A DNA stretch of 64,000 nucleotides, from positions 1,116,001 through 1,180,000 of the forward strand of contig NC_082416.1 of NCBI RefSeq assembly GCF_004011695.2, written 5' to 3'. Below are positions 1-12,731 of the stretch, piece by piece. Position 1 is the first letter of the stretch; each line of letters starts with the position of its first letter. Source of the DNA: Ascochyta rabiei. Lineage: Eukaryota > Ascomycota > Dothideomycetes > Pleosporales > Didymellaceae. The notes under the pieces were generated by a model. That model worked only from the letters and a program-made list of their open reading frames with translations, was not told the origin of the DNA and did not search any database. Made by a program: the position numbers and the translations under genes.

Positions 1-190
1 TATTACAGCTGTATACAGTATGCGCTTGGTTCGAGGGCTCTCAGGGTACTTCGTGTCGACTGGATACCGAAATGCTAGTCATCGTAGCGCGAGGCTCAAA
101 GGTATTCATGGGTTGAGATGCATGTTGCAACCGTAACAAACATCTTTACATTTGAGGAAATAATGGACTGAGTTGTAGTATGGCTAAGAC

Positions 191-2438
191 TCAGTAGGGA
201 AACTGATCTAGGTTTAGATCCTGCCAATCCCATATCTGCTCCATGCCACCCATATCCACGGCCGCCGCACTTCCGAACGAGTTCTGCGCCAGAAACTGAT
301 CCAGGTCAAAAGATGGATCGCTCGTGAGTGGAATCTCATGGGCCGGCTCCATAGCAATGGACGTTGTTGAGAGGGCTGGTAACAATGTCGATTGCTGGGG
401 TGGGTAATCAACTGTGGCAATAGACTCTCTTGAAGAGGTATTGTGCACAAGAGGTGGAGGCTCGAATGTGTGGATTGAAGCCGAGGACTGCTTTCGCGCA
501 CGCTTGCTGTTGCCGGCGCCCCGTGAAAGCTCGAGGTGAGACTGCACCAGTTTGTAGAGGAAAGCGTAAGATGTTGCGCCAATCTTTGTTGTTAGGCTAA
601 GCTGCTGAAGCATGTCGAGCGAGCCGTCGATGGCATTGGTTACTTCGTCTCGTCGAGGTAGGCAGTGTTCGTAATCGTGAATGATAGCGGAACACAAGAT
701 AGTTGAGGTGTCGAAGATCGAAAACACGACCACATGAAATTTGGCGTTGATAGGAAACTCATGGTCAAACATACGTCGAGCGACCTTGAGAAGATCAAGA
801 GCCAGATCAATTCCCATTCGCCTGAACTCATCGTCTCGGTCAGTCTTCTTGTCATCTCGAGCCCGTGTAAGGAACGGCTTCAGAAAGTCGAGCTTGGTCA
901 TGTACACCACAGTGTGCAGTTGGTGACGCTGGAACACGAAGTACGGATATTCGGCATCAAGGGAAGTGTCTGGATCTGTGAGTCGGAATATTGGTGGTAG
1001 CTCGTCAATGAACTTGTCGAGCTCCGCTTCTATGGTGAGTATCTCATTAGCAGACAAGGCGTCTACGGACTGTGCATCGCCCATGATAGTGTTCAGTCGC
1101 CGGCCAAGGCTGGCTTGAAGAGCCATGTGCGCGAATGGCGACAGCAGGTTTGGCTCCGAGCTAGACTGATCTAGTCGTAGGTTAGGGAGTTTGAAGTTGA
1201 GGTTCTTCTGGTCAATCAGGTTAGGCCTCCCCAGCCAAGCACCCATTTGCCTGCGATGAGAGTTAGTTCCAGGTCATCTCATCTTTTGCAAGCTTACCAA
1301 TCCCAGATATACAGCAACGCCCAGATCCTTCTTCTGATCTCGATGTCGAATTCGCTCAAACCCTCGATATTGGCGTCTCTGTCAATACCGAGCTCTTGCG
1401 CTTCACGAATCGTACAGCCCAGCGCATGCCATGATTCAACAATTTTGGACTCTGATTTGAGCCAGGCGCCTTTTAGGAACTGCTCTTGGACGCGTTCGAT
1501 GCATGTGTTCGACGCTTCGAAACTTCGGCTCAAATGTTCTGCCGCATTCGAAAAACGGTCAGTGAGCTGCTGCAGATTGCAAGCCAGCTCGAACTCAATC
1601 ATTTTCCGCAACGAGGGAGTGAGGTACTGGACAGAGTACGCGCATACTCTCAGCAGCAGACAAGTAAACTCTGGAGACAGGCGCTTACCGGCGCCCCGAT
1701 CAGCCCACCATTGTACGTATTGATCAGTAAAAGTAGGGGCGTATATCGTGCTGTATCGATAGTTGACTACACCTAGAAAATGATTCACAAAAGCGTCTGC
1801 ATAAGATCAGCAAGTTGTTGTTTTTGTTGTTGGGTTGAAAAGCTCCGCACCAGTAATCGATCTTGGCGGAATAGCGTGCAGCACGTGCTCGACAACATCT
1901 ACTCTTTTAGAATCTAGTGCCGTTTGCTTTCGCTGAGTAACCTGGTCTTGATTCAGTGCTTGGAGAGTTTCTTAGGCCAGAAGAACGCTCACATCGTCAA
2001 CGGCACCAATTTTCCAGTGTACATGTCCTGGCATGTAACCCCAGACTTTGAGGCCATCTTCAACCTGTCCTGCCTCGCCGTTCTCTGCTATGGAAGCCAC
2101 TCCTTCGGATAGACTTGGATAGCTTCTTTTAAGACCCCTACTCTCACTGGAACTCTCACTGTGCATGGACCGTTATCAACAAGTTCAAGTGAGTACTGGA
2201 CCACCTACTTACTGTGCAGAGACTATCGGGGGTTCTTGCTGCAACTTCTTTACGGTGAATTGGCACATATGAGCTACTTTTCTCGCCTGACAATGGTTAC
2301 ACGGCCATTCTCGAGAGCACTGTGCGTGTCGTCAGTCAGGCTTCACACGCAGGGCGCAATGGCGGTGCTCGCCTTTTGCTTCCGCCGCTGGCACTCTGTG
2401 CATGAAGTGGTCACTCTATTGTCCTTCTGAGTCTGCAT
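191..2438 (-). CDS. Zn2Cys6 transcription factor with fungal-specific TF domain
   Basis: Predicted nuclear DNA-binding regulator of 662 aa. Six exons on the minus strand: 2438-2373, 2319-2213, 2158-1993, 1941-1851, 1796-1298, 1250-191; all joins keep one frame. Exons 1-2 encode the zinc cluster (CTEC, then CSREWPCNHC, then a final Cys, spacing C-x2-C-x6-C-x5-C-x2-C-x8-C). Exons 5-6 encode the middle homology region, with an RRRIWALLYIWDWQ stretch followed by GRP, typical of the fungal_trans domain. Intron 1 (2320-2372) starts with GC rather than GT but has a CTGACTGAC branch region and a CACAG acceptor. Introns 3 and 4 remove in-frame TAA and TGA codons, so the gene looks intact. The target genes are unknown. 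The neighbour is another regulator transcribed divergently. The family is secure; exon borders of introns 1 and 3 are less so. Confidence 0.8.
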
Positions 2439-3071
2439 AGCAGGTAGATGAAGGAAAGTGGCTTTGTAGGCGATGTGAGGATTGGGGAACAACTATTTCT
2501 AGAGGCGTGCAATATACCCTCCAGGCGTTCTAGCTTACGATTTGGTGGATCTACTTCCATGGGAGGCTGAAATTCTCTCCACACGATCGGAGACCTGCCC
2601 CGCGTAACCCCGATATTTCACGTGACGTGGCAAATTGTACAATCATCTGCAGTGCAGCGGTTATGTGCTACTGAATGAATCTTGCTCGATGGATGGCTGG
2701 TCGTCAAGGACAAGGTTCGATTCGTAAAACAAGACTGCATGATTGCAATAGCAAAGTCCAGGTGCATCGGCGATCTACAGGTGATTCCGATCCTGCGCAC
2801 AACGTCGGCCAAAGCTTTCACACAGCCCAGGTAGCACCGTGGAGACTGGGACTGCTACATCTGGCGTTATCTACACTGCAAGAGTTCGTCCGCGTTCGTC
2901 TCGCAGAACAGCGAAGACGCATGCTCATGCGTGCATCCGGTCAAGTGCGGATGAACCGGGAGGAGCCCCGAACAAGAAATGAAAGGAACGAGCGATGCCA
3001 ACCTCGGCTGGTTTTCGCGCCCGAACCCCGATCATTCAACATTATCGCGCATGAATATCACATAACTTGCA
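2439..3071. promoter_or_regulatory. Shared upstream region of two divergent regulators
   Basis: A 633 bp gap between the start codons of two divergent Zn2Cys6 regulator genes. It must hold both promoters and 5' leaders. I see no clear TATA box and no convincing coding potential in it. Confidence 0.5.
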
Positions 3072-5514
3072 ATGAGCTCAGAGTCACAAACGCGCGTTGT
3101 GCCATCAAGCAGACGGAGAGACAAGGCCATCGTTTCCTGTACGCTCTGTCGACGTCGAAAGTTGAAGTGCGATAGGCAGCAGCCCTGTAAAACATGCGTT
3201 GACAGAGGTCTAACGTTGTCATGCACTTATGTTCGCAACACTTCAGCTGCCCAAGAGCCGAAGGCTCCTCACAGTGTGCACGATCGCATCGACCAACTAG
3301 AAAAGCTAGTGACCACACTCATGAGCGGCAAAGTAGTCGACCACGGCAGTTACGCTACGCCAGTAATACCACACCTACAGCACCTGAGCGAGGAGAACAG
3401 TGCAGAGATACCAACTACACCAGACCGCGTACGTTTCAATGGCGATACAACAAGCTATACAAACAGCGCACATTGGACCAGCATTCTGGACGGGGTGAGT
3501 TGCTTCTCGTCCACAGTACAACTGCGTTGACACACCTGCAGATCTCGGAGCTTCGAGAACATCTAGACGATATTCCCACGACGGCACATTCACGAGTCGA
3601 CACCTCTGCTGATATACCAGGGCCTGATCTTCTGTTCGGTCGCCAAAGACATGCATCCAAGCAGGAGTTGCTCGCTGCTCTTCCTCCACGCAGTGAGGCA
3701 GATCAGCTGATTTCCACTTATTTCGCGTCAATGGACACATCGTCAAGTACGTTCCAAGAGCCCTTGATCATGTCCAGTCTAGCTAACTGACTGACCTACG
3801 TAGACTTGGTACACAAAACCTCTTTTTTGCGAGAAGTCAGCCATACCCACCCTTGCTTCACGTGGGCATATGCTAACACAAGCTTTAGTATGCCAATTTT
3901 TGGAATCAACCATTCGAGACACCTGCTATGTGGCTGGGGTTTCTGTTCGCTATCCTCGCCCTGGGTGCACAGTTTCAGGCCGGCCTTGGAAGCCATGAAG
4001 CGGCTCTTCAGGGTGCTGCTACGCCTTCGCTGTTCACTGCTCGCATAGACTTTTACCGTGAAAAGCTCGTACAGTGTCTTGTCCTAGCGAACTACGCAAA
4101 ATGCCCACCATACACGGTCGAGGTCCTCATCATGTACTTTGGCACCGAGTATCTACGCTCGGCAGACTCACGGTTTAGCATGTCGATTCTTGTTGGAATC
4201 ATCGTAAGAATCGCCTTTCGAATGGGCTATCACAGAGAACCGTCCAGGTTTTCAGATATCTCGCCATTTAGAGCAGAGATGCGTCGCAGGACTTGGCTTA
4301 TGGTCATCTCACTCGATCTCGCCCAGTCGTCCCAGATTGGCTTGCCTCGGCTTATACAGCCGTTCATGTGCGATACCCAAGAGCCCCGAAATTTGTTGGA
4401 AGAAGACATCCATGAAAACATTACTGAGCTACCTCCATCACGACCGGAGGTTGAACTGACGCCTTCTTTGTACACCGTGGTTCTGACGCGCGTACGGCTT
4501 GCACATGCAAAGGTAATGGATCTGATGAACGCTACGTCTCAACCTCCATATCGAGAAGTCATGGAGCTGGACTCGATGTTTCGAGAAGTATACACTAAGC
4601 TACCAGAGTGCGCCAAACCGATACCGGGCGAAGACTTCGACAGCACGCTCTCGCCAGCTTCGATGCGACGTTTTTACCTTGGTTTGTCGTTCCTCAAGGC
4701 CGAGATGATGCTACACAGACCATACCTTTTACTCGGACGTACTGATTCGAATTACGAATACTCCCGAAGAGTCTGTTTGAATGCAGCAACCGAGATGTTG
4801 GGGTTCCAAAGAAAAGTTGATGGTGAGATACGGCCTGGCGGAAAACTATGGTCTCCGGGAATGCAGAGCTTTACCGTGAGCTGGTACATGTCCTCTATCG
4901 TTGCACACGATTTCCTTCTCGCCACAACTGTCTTGGTTCTTGACTTGGACAAAGACCTGACATCGCCAATGCAACCATTGTCTGCGACTCCAACAAGTGG
5001 ACTTAAGCTCGATCACGGACCACCGACAAGATCGGAGATCATAGAAGCGCTACAAAATGCCTATACGATATGGTCAAAGGCAAGCAAAAGGTCGCACGAG
5101 GCGAGGAAGGTTGCTGCAGCAGTAAAACTGGTGCTCAATAGAGCAAACTCAAGCGCGCCTGTCGCCTGGAGTAAGTGGAAGCTTCACCAACCTTCAGAGA
5201 TTCGAGAGATTGACAAGCCTTTTCAGGAAACGTAGCTCAGGATCATGTAGGCACAGCGTCACCAGCATCGTCATTTAACTTCAACGACTTTGCAACCGAG
5301 AAATCTCCAGATTATCAGTTTATGAGCAATGGCGGCTATGCGAATCCATTCCTCATGCCTGATGTACCCCTGGATTTGGACGCGGTTACGCATACCTTCG
5401 GCTGGGTAGGCCATCATACATCACTCAAACATCAATTTAACTCCACTGACGATCATTTGCTAGGGCGGGTTTCCAACAGATATTCAACCAAATCTACAAC
5501 GACCGCCGTACTGA
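3072..5514 (+). CDS. Zn2Cys6 transcription factor with fungal-specific TF domain
   Basis: Predicted nuclear regulator. Exons: 3072-3494, 3542-3746, 3804-3835, 3889-5170, 5227-5405, 5464-5514, giving 723 aa. The N-terminus has a complete zinc cluster at residues 23-51 (C-x2-C-x6-C-x5-C-x2-C-x8-C), then a short coiled-coil (DRIDQLEKLVTTLM, about residues 72-85) likely used for dimerisation. The fungal_trans region starts near exon 4 and includes RRRTWLMVISLDLAQS. Exon 3 is only 32 nt but is needed to keep the frame through SSNLVHKTSFLRE. The last intron (5406-5463) has a weak GTAGGC donor and a good ACTGAC branch site. Without it the protein would run to 5534 with 749 aa. Promoter is shared with the divergent regulator upstream. 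No specific target can be named. Confidence 0.82.
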
Positions 5515-6524
5515 GAGTCGAAAAATGCACATGAGCTCTTCCACATGTCTGTCTCACAGAGACGGACTGCTCAGAGGCCATCTTCTCATTGGTCATGAGG
5601 TGTCCCTCTAGATCTTGCAACGCCGTGTAAATTGCTCTTTGCATAACTCGTGTGTGGTGATTAAGTAACTTCTTTGATGCCAAACTACCACCACCCTGTC
5701 TGTGCACATATCGAGTGATGCGTTGTGGTTCCACATATCAAAAGTGTGGGTGTCTCCAAAGACTGGATCGTCGACTCTTCCGATGGCCCAAGAACTCGAT
5801 ATATAGCAGAATCTGGTCGGTCAATATGCCCAATTAGGTGAACATTGCGACCGGATTCTCTTTGCGGTGTATCGTCCGCCGCTCAGGCCTGTTTTAAGAT
5901 TCTGTGCTTTGGTACCAGGACTGACGCTGTCCGTGTCTCACCACGACCAAACCTTCAGGTCCGAGCTTGCATCCACGTAGGTCAGGTTTAACCTCGAAAA
6001 CAGTCATTGGGTTCTCGCACGTTTCATCGTCTAGCAGAGTCACTGATGGGAAACACTTACCAGTGGTCCTTGGACTGACGTATGTCGCTCGTGTACGAGT
6101 ACTACGAAGGGGTTGCCAGTTTTGAATATGACTTATCACACCCCGATAGCAGCATTTACACAGAATATCAGATTTTCAACGTGTATTATGACGTTCATGC
6201 AAAAATGTGATAGACGATGCAGTCTAATAAGGTCGTTTGTTGTCTGCGAGTACTGCCGCCTTTGAGGGTTAATCAACTTATTTCATGCGACGACAGTGCG
6301 CCTACCCCACATTGCCATCCACGAAGATCCATGGATTTTAAAGTTCATAACGGACGGTCGCTCGGACTTGGTATTTTGAAACAGTACGTCACAGCTGCGT
6401 GCACCCGCAGTCAACCGGCGAGTTGTTCTGAGCTGGTGCATTAATGCCAACCCACGATCAGGAGAATCTTCAATGAACGCTCATCAAACCAAGTACATGG
6501 TGTTTTTACACAAGAAGATTGAAT
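5515..6524. other. Intergenic region, no gene seen
   Basis: About 1 kb between a regulator gene and the SUR7-like gene. Only short open frames without codon-use or homology support occur on either strand. It presumably contains the 3' end of the first gene and the promoter of the second. Confidence 0.5.
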
Positions 6525-7863
6525 ATGGCGACCGAATCTCAAAATTCACATGGCTTCCAGGAAAAGAATTTTTCCATCGAACCTGACCTTGGCGACCAGC
6601 GGCAGTCGACCTACAAGGCGCTGCCTTCGCCACCGAAGACACCCAAGAGAGTTCTGATGAAGTACAGATTCTCTGGTGTGTTCTCTCTCATTCTGTCGCT
6701 GACGACTTTTGTCCTTACTTTAGTTGTAGTGTTGGCTGGGCGGAACGTGGGCACGTTTGAGGGTCAGTACATAATTGCAGTAGGTACAAGATCACCATAC
6801 AAATGCAAGTTGAAATAACGATTGTTAGTTAAATACCTCCCGAGTTGGACAGGATGTTGTCACTTTTGAGAGAGCAAGCGCAACCTCGACACCACTGTCA
6901 GGTACCTCTTCGACATCGTCCCGCTTACCAAATCCCACGAAGTCCGTCTTGACAAGCCCGCCAAGCATCCCGACAAATTCAGATAATTCTCTGGAAGGGA
7001 TTGGCGATATTCTGGGCAACCTATCTGGCAGTTTGACAGACATAATCAATGACGGCCTTGGAGACGTGATCAATGGTGTGGTCGGAGGCATTATCAAACA
7101 AACCGGGGTCAGAGACTTCTACTATGTGTACCTGCAGAAGATCTGCTCTGGATCGTTCAGCAGTGCAGATGGTAGCAATGCAGACGCTGTCAGAGTCGAT
7201 GATTGCCGGAGTTGGGATAACATCACAGAAAGTAAGCTTTTTTCCTGCATAGATCGACCTACTGCAAACTAACTACTTTTAGGTATTGAAGTACTAAGCA
7301 ACAGCATCCCCTCCTCCGTCGTTGTCGGCCAGACTCGAATTTCGATTCCCCTGCTCGCCAAAACCGCCTCTTCCCTCCAGAGTGCGCTGAACGCTCTCGG
7401 TGCACTTCGGAGATCCGTCTTCGCGTTCCTCATAATCACCCTGATTGGCTCTGGTCTGTCGGTAATTTCGACTCTTCCGGCAATGTACTTTCCACAATCA
7501 CGACTCCTCATCTACTTCAACATATTCTGGCCTGCACTAGCAACGATATTTGCGTTCGCTGCAGCACTGTTGCTCTCGGCGATTGTTGTAGTGGGCGGCT
7601 TCGTGAACGGCCTCACCGGTACAGTGGGAGTGCAAATCAAGCAAGGAGGCGTAATGCTGCTGTTTGTGTGGCTGGGCTTTGTATTTGTGGGCTTAGTGAA
7701 GCTCTACTGGGCCAGCGTATGGTTTGTGGAGACTAGAAAGTCGAGTTTTGTTAAGCGACGGAGAGATGAGGACGAGATAGGGCAATGGAGCGGCATTGGC
7801 AGAGAGTTGTGGCGAGATGTGCGAGGCAGACGGAGGAAGCCCAGCATGCGAGGAGACATTTGA
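6525..7863 (+). CDS. SUR7/PalI-like four-helix membrane protein
   Basis: Predicted plasma membrane protein of 412 aa, exons 6525-6779, 6829-7231, 7283-7863. A cytosolic N-terminus (proline-rich, ending in a basic stretch) leads to a first membrane segment near residues 48-70 (FSLILSLTTFVLTLVVVLAG). A Ser/Thr-rich extracellular region follows, with Gly-rich repeats around LEGIGDILGNLSG, then YYVYLQKICSGSF and a later Cys, matching the external loop pattern of SUR7/PalI proteins. Three more hydrophobic segments come after residue 260. The basic C-terminal tail (KRRRDEDE...RGRRRK) is cytosolic. Family members organise cortical membrane domains or take part in pH sensing. Assignment rests on topology and the Cys loop, so the exact subfamily is open. 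The start is the ATG at 6525; an upstream in-frame TTG is ignored. Confidence 0.68.
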
Positions 7864-8211
7864 ACACCCTCCATGCAATTCATGCAACGGCTGATGAAAT
7901 GAAAGAAATAAACACGTGCAATCTACGATAAGATAGAAACGATGATAGAAACGATCTCGCCCCTCCCTTGCGCATGCCCCTGATCTGCGGTGGCAAGTGG
8001 CGTGAAGTCTGGCCAACCAACCATGGGGCGATGCTGAGCCCACACGGCACTTTCTCCACAGGGTCCTGCCAAGCTTTGGCGCTATCTTGTGTCCCAGCGT
8101 GCACAATTACAATCATTTCGACACTTCAACTTCTCGACATGCCGTCGCTCGTCCATTGACGCCAACTTACACATTCGCTCGAATCGCTATCATTGCAGCT
8201 TTCCTTTCACG
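7864..8211. promoter_or_regulatory. Upstream region of the desaturase gene
   Basis: 348 bp between two genes on the same strand. It contains the terminator of the SUR7-like gene and the promoter and leader of the desaturase gene; the last part before the start codon is pyrimidine-rich. No individual element is assigned. Confidence 0.4.
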
Positions 8212-9424
8212 ATGCGAGCCTCAACCACTACGGCCACGGTGCCGCCCCGCGAGCCTGTCACGCGCAGCTTCACGGTCACGGCGGAGCAGCAGCAGGCACA
8301 AGCTGCCCACGACCACGAGGACTTCTTCTGGACCTATACAGAAGAACCGCACCGCACGCGTCGCATGGCCATCATCAAGGCGCACCCAGAGGTATTGCAG
8401 CCCACCCAATGCACGGCTACTGCAACTGCTTACACAACGCCAGGTCACCAAGCTCTGCGGCCCTGAGCCCCTCACCAAATACGTCGTACTCCTTGTCGTG
8501 TCGATACAAGTCCTTTGCGCCTATCTCCTCCGCAACACACCTGTTCTGTCGTGGCCCTTCTTCCTGACGGCCTACGTTGTTGGCGCTACCGCAAACCAGA
8601 ACCTCTTCCTAGCCATCCATGAGATCTCCCACAACCTCGCTTTTCGCTCACCGTTGGCCAACCGCGTCATTGCCGTCTTCGCCAACTTGCCCATAGGCAT
8701 CCCTTACAGCGCTTCCTTCCGCCCCTACCATCTTACTCACCACAAGTCGCTTGGTGTGAACGGCCTCGACACCGATCTGCCTACCACATTTGAGGCATGG
8801 TTCCTCGACTCGGTCGCTGGCAAGGCCTTCTTCTGCACATGTCAGATTCTGTTCTACGCCCTGCGGCCCATGTTCATCTACAACCTGCCGCTTACCAAGA
8901 TCCACCTGTTCAACATCGTCGTCCAGCTGGCCTTCGACTACGCACTCGTACAACTCGCAGGAGGAAAGGCACTGGCTTATTTGATTATGAGCAGCTTCCT
9001 TGCCGGCTCACTGCACCCGTGTGCTGGTCACTTTATCGCTGAACACTACGTTTTTGAGAAGCCTGAGAAAGACGCCTCGAATCCTGCAAACAAGATTCCT
9101 ATCCCAGAGACGTATTCGTACTATGGCATCCTCAACTTCTTCACGTACAACGTCGGCCTTCACAACGAGCACCACGATTTCCCAGCAATCCCCTGGACAA
9201 GGCTTCCCACGCTGAACCGTATTGCGCATGAATTCTACGATGAGCTGCCAGTGCACAAGAGCTGGGTTTATGTTATGTGGCAATTCGTCATGGACAAGGA
9301 CATCAGTCTGTGGTGCAGAGTGAAGCGTGAGGAGGGTGGACGCAAGGTCGGTGCTGGCAATGGCTGGAGCGAGGAAGAACTAGGTAACAACGAGAAGAAG
9401 GGTCGTATTCCTGGAGTCTTTTGA
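8212..9424 (+). CDS. Sphingolipid delta-4 desaturase (dihydroceramide desaturase)
   Basis: Predicted ER membrane di-iron enzyme that puts the delta-4 double bond into the sphingoid base of dihydroceramide, a step toward fungal glucosylceramides. 386 aa from exons 8212-8391 and 8444-9424. The N-terminus has the EDFFWTYTEEPHRTRR stretch typical of the family. Three histidine boxes are visible: HEISH (119-123), HLTHH (156-160) and HNEHH (300-304), plus HPCAGHFIAEH between boxes two and three. Hydrophobic segments lie near residues 72-90, 95-115 and 185-250. Length and box spacing agree with known DES-type desaturases. The first box is HEISH rather than HDxxH, which is seen in this family. The intron is needed: without it the upstream frame does not encode the conserved N-terminus. 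Confidence 0.93.
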
Positions 9425-9850
9425 TGATTGGAGAGGAGACGATTTGCATGGACGGCGTTTTAGCGGCATATATTGATTCACGGCATCAGCAATCGACAAG
9501 AACTTGATTCCCGCCAACGCTGATACATCATGTGAATATATTTCCCCTTGCGTTCGATAGCCTAGTTCGGGCGCAAGCAAAGGAGAAGAGGCACTGATCC
9601 AAATCTCGATGTTCTGTGAGCTCCTGCCTGCCATTTCTGCAGGGTTCATTACGGCTGAGGAACTATGTACTATGCTCACAATGACGTTTACAGCCATCAC
9701 AGATACGTCAACCATCGATCGAGCATCGGTCTGCAACAGCATCAATCAATAAGTACTCGATCGACCTGCAATCTTCTCGTGAGATTCAGTTAAACTACAA
9801 ATCAATCGGTACGTACTTAGTGGTCGGACGGAAATACGCAAAACATCACC
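9425..9850. other. Intergenic region, no gene seen
   Basis: 426 bp between the desaturase gene and the next small gene on the same strand. No supported coding sequence or RNA gene was seen on either strand. Confidence 0.5.
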
Positions 9851-10332
9851 ATGGTATCAAGAATCCTCCAGTCGATCACGCGCTCTGCGCCCACAGCAAC
9901 CCGCAGCGTCCAGCAGCGCACAACAGGTAAGCTCTCAATCACTACAATCTTGCTGTGACATGTCGCCCAATAGATACTCACACTGAGAATGATCCTGTAG
10001 TCCTCGCCCCAGCCCTGTTCCGCACCTACGCCGTCAAACCCAGCTCCTCGTCCGCCAGCCAGAACAACTCCAACACAACCAACCCGCAAGCTTCATCTGC
10101 GGAAGCCCAAGATATCAACGCTAGGGCGGCAACACGCGGTACCTACGACCAGGACACTAGCAGCCTCGCAAACCCTGTGAGCCACCCCGAGGATGGAGGC
10201 ATGGGCGCGACCGAGGAGAAGACCATCAGCCAGGACAAGATGAGCCATGATCCCAAGGAGGGTGATGCGAGTAAGAAGGAGAAGACGTTGAAGTTTGGGC
10301 AAAACCAGCCATTGGATGCTGCAAACAAATAG
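9851..10332 (+). CDS. Small conserved-type protein with mitochondrial presequence
   Basis: Predicted 135 aa protein, exons 9851-9926 and 10001-10332. The first about 45 residues are rich in Arg, Ser, Thr and Ala and lack acidic residues (MVSRILQSITRSAPTATRSV), with FRTYA at the end, as in a cleaved mitochondrial targeting peptide. The rest is hydrophilic and probably disordered, with ATRGTYDQDTSSLANP and a Lys-rich end. I do not recognise a domain. The intron has a GTAAGC donor and CTGTAG acceptor and keeps the frame; an alternative acceptor at AATAG (about 9973) is possible. It is the last gene before the AT-rich transposon block, and its base composition is ordinary. Confidence 0.65.
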
Positions 10333-10931
10333 ACTTGAACGGATTGAATTGTACAATAGCCAGATAATTGGATAACGTTGCTGTACCGTTTCTGATTCAA
10401 ATGCACCAGTGTCCTCAGGGCAATGCTGGAACGTCAAAGTGATGATATTTTGCGTAAATGGATGATGGATAGTTACGTGCTAACCAGGCCCAGGCGACAG
10501 TACATAGTTGCGTAAAACGGTTATGTTAAGCTATTTAAGTACTCTTTAAAAACAGAGGATAGTTGCGATTTCTTGTTTAACTGTGCAATAATCTTAGATC
10601 TAAGCTAGAAACTTACTGTGTATAAGGTAATGTTATTATAGCAGTTTATTACATACTATTACTAACTATATTATAAGGATAATAACTAGGAAGTTTAAGA
10701 TAAGCACATGTACTAAGAGAAAATCTTATAACTTTAATACCTAGATTGTTATAATAACAGTTATTTAGGTTATTCTACACAAGTACTTTATATTAATAAC
10801 CCTACTTAACAGTTAGTATATATAATATAATTATTAGTATAACTTAATAGTTAGTATAACTATAAATTAAATAATTTAGATATCTAGATGTGTATAATTT
10901 ATCTCTAGCAGGCTATATCTATAAGGTTATA
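10333..10931. other. AT-rich flank of transposon, RIP-like
   Basis: Composition changes near 10480 from ordinary to strongly AT-rich DNA full of TA, TTA and TAA. No gene is supported. The AT-rich run begins about 450 bp before the transposon end at 10932, so either an older RIP-affected repeat was the insertion target or RIP spread into the flank. Confidence 0.6.
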
Positions 10932-10995
10932 ACGTACCCTACAGGCGAGCCGCTTAACAGGCGAGCCGCTCACTTTTGCCAAGCCCCCACCAAAC
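10932..10995 (+). repeat. Left terminal inverted repeat of transposon 1
   Basis: 64 bp, matching the reverse complement of 12732-12795 with five differences, all transitions. Contains two direct copies of GGCGAGCCGCT at 10944-10954 and 10960-10970, likely transposase binding boxes. Confidence 0.92.
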
Positions 10996-12731
10996 TTCTC
11001 CTCCTACACCAATGTCTTCTTAACAACACTATTTAGACGCGTTAAAGGAAGCTTAGATACAGCTTGCGCTCCAGGCTCTTAAACAAGACGCAAATCTCTC
11101 TTAGTAACGCGCTGCAGCTATCTACAGGGTCCCTTAAAAGACACTAAGCAACTAACACACAGAACAACCTTTATGCGCAGATTCTATAGCTAACTTATAG
11201 AAGCTAGACAATAATAAGAAGAAGGTAATTATTAAGCATGTTCTTAAGCTAGATGCGTAAGAATTTTTCTCTTAGCTCTTAGATATAGCTACTATAGCCA
11301 ATTCTTTGCGCGCTAAGCACAATCTAGGCCCTATTAGCGTAAACTGGCCTAGTATGTTTGTTAAGCAACACCTAGAGCTTAAAGTTAAGTTTAATTGCAA
11401 GTACAACTACAAGAGAGCTCTCTATAAGGATTCTAAGGTTCTATAGGGCTAGTTTGGCCTAGTAGCTAATATTAAAGCTAAGTATAGTATCTAGGATAAA
11501 GACATATATAACTTTAACAAGACAGGCTTTATAATAGGCTAGATCTTCCTAGGAGCAGTTGTTACAGCTTCAGAACAACAGGGTCAGCCAAAGGCTATCT
11601 AGCTAGGCAACTAAGAGTAGGCTACAGCTATAGTAAGCATTAATGCTAAAGGATAGGCTATTCTGGCCTTCCTTATCTTTAAAGCCTACTACTACCTCTC
11701 TGCCTGGTACAAAGAAGAGGATCTGCCTTACAACTAGGTTATTAGAGTCTCTAATAACAGCTGGACTACTAACAAGCTTGGTCTTAACTAGTTAAAGCAC
11801 TTTAACAGGCATACAAAGGAGCGTACTATTAGCACCTACTATTTGCTTATTATTAATAGTTATAAGAGCCACAACTCTCTTAAATTCTAGCAATACTGTA
11901 AGGATAACAAGATTATTACTTTCTGTTTGCCTTCTTACTTATTACACCTTATATAGCCTCTTAATATAGGTTATTTTGCTGCTTTAAAGAAGGCGTATAG
12001 GTGCTAAGCTAAAATACTTATATATAACTAGATTAACTATATTATAAAGACAGAGTTCCTGCTATACTTTATATGCGCCTATAATGCTATAATTACTTCT
12101 AAGAACATCTAGGGAGGGTTCTAAGGTGCTAGATTAGTCCTATTTAACCTAGACCAGGTTATAATAGCCCTTAATATAAAGTTGCGCACTCTATTACTAC
12201 TACTACCTGTTAACAACAAGCTCTAGCAGTCGCAAACCCTAAGTAACACCCTTAAACTTAGGTTGCAATTAACGCTTATAAAGACAAGGATTTAGAGGCA
12301 TATAGATAGTTTGCCTACCTTTATAGTTAAGGCGTTTAAGAAGGTAGTAAAAGGGGCAGCAATAATTGCATATAAGCTAGTGTTAGCGCAATAGGAGATT
12401 ACTTAGCTTTAAGCTGCTAATAAGGCAGCTATACAACAAAAATTATATAAAAGAAAGTAAGTTTAGGCAGAAGAGACCCTAACAGTTAAGGATAGCCTGC
12501 AATTAATAACTCTAAAGGAGTTTAGGGCGCGTAGTAATAGGAAGAAGGCAAAGAAGCAGGTGCGTGCTAAAGGAGGTAAGCCCTCCTAAAGACGCTGTAG
12601 ACAGTGCAATTAGACAGGACACAACACACAAACGTGTCAGAAAGAGGTAGAAGTAGTTTCTAAATAGTATTACAGGCCATACTGCACTTTGCAGCACTAA
12701 ACTGGGTTGTTTTAGGCTATAATAGGGTAGA

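Noticed and set aside
1797..1992. In-frame TAA and TGA in the first regulator suggesting a pseudogene
   Set aside because: Two introns with proper borders (1942-1992, 1797-1850) remove both stops and keep the frame with family-like sequence on both sides.
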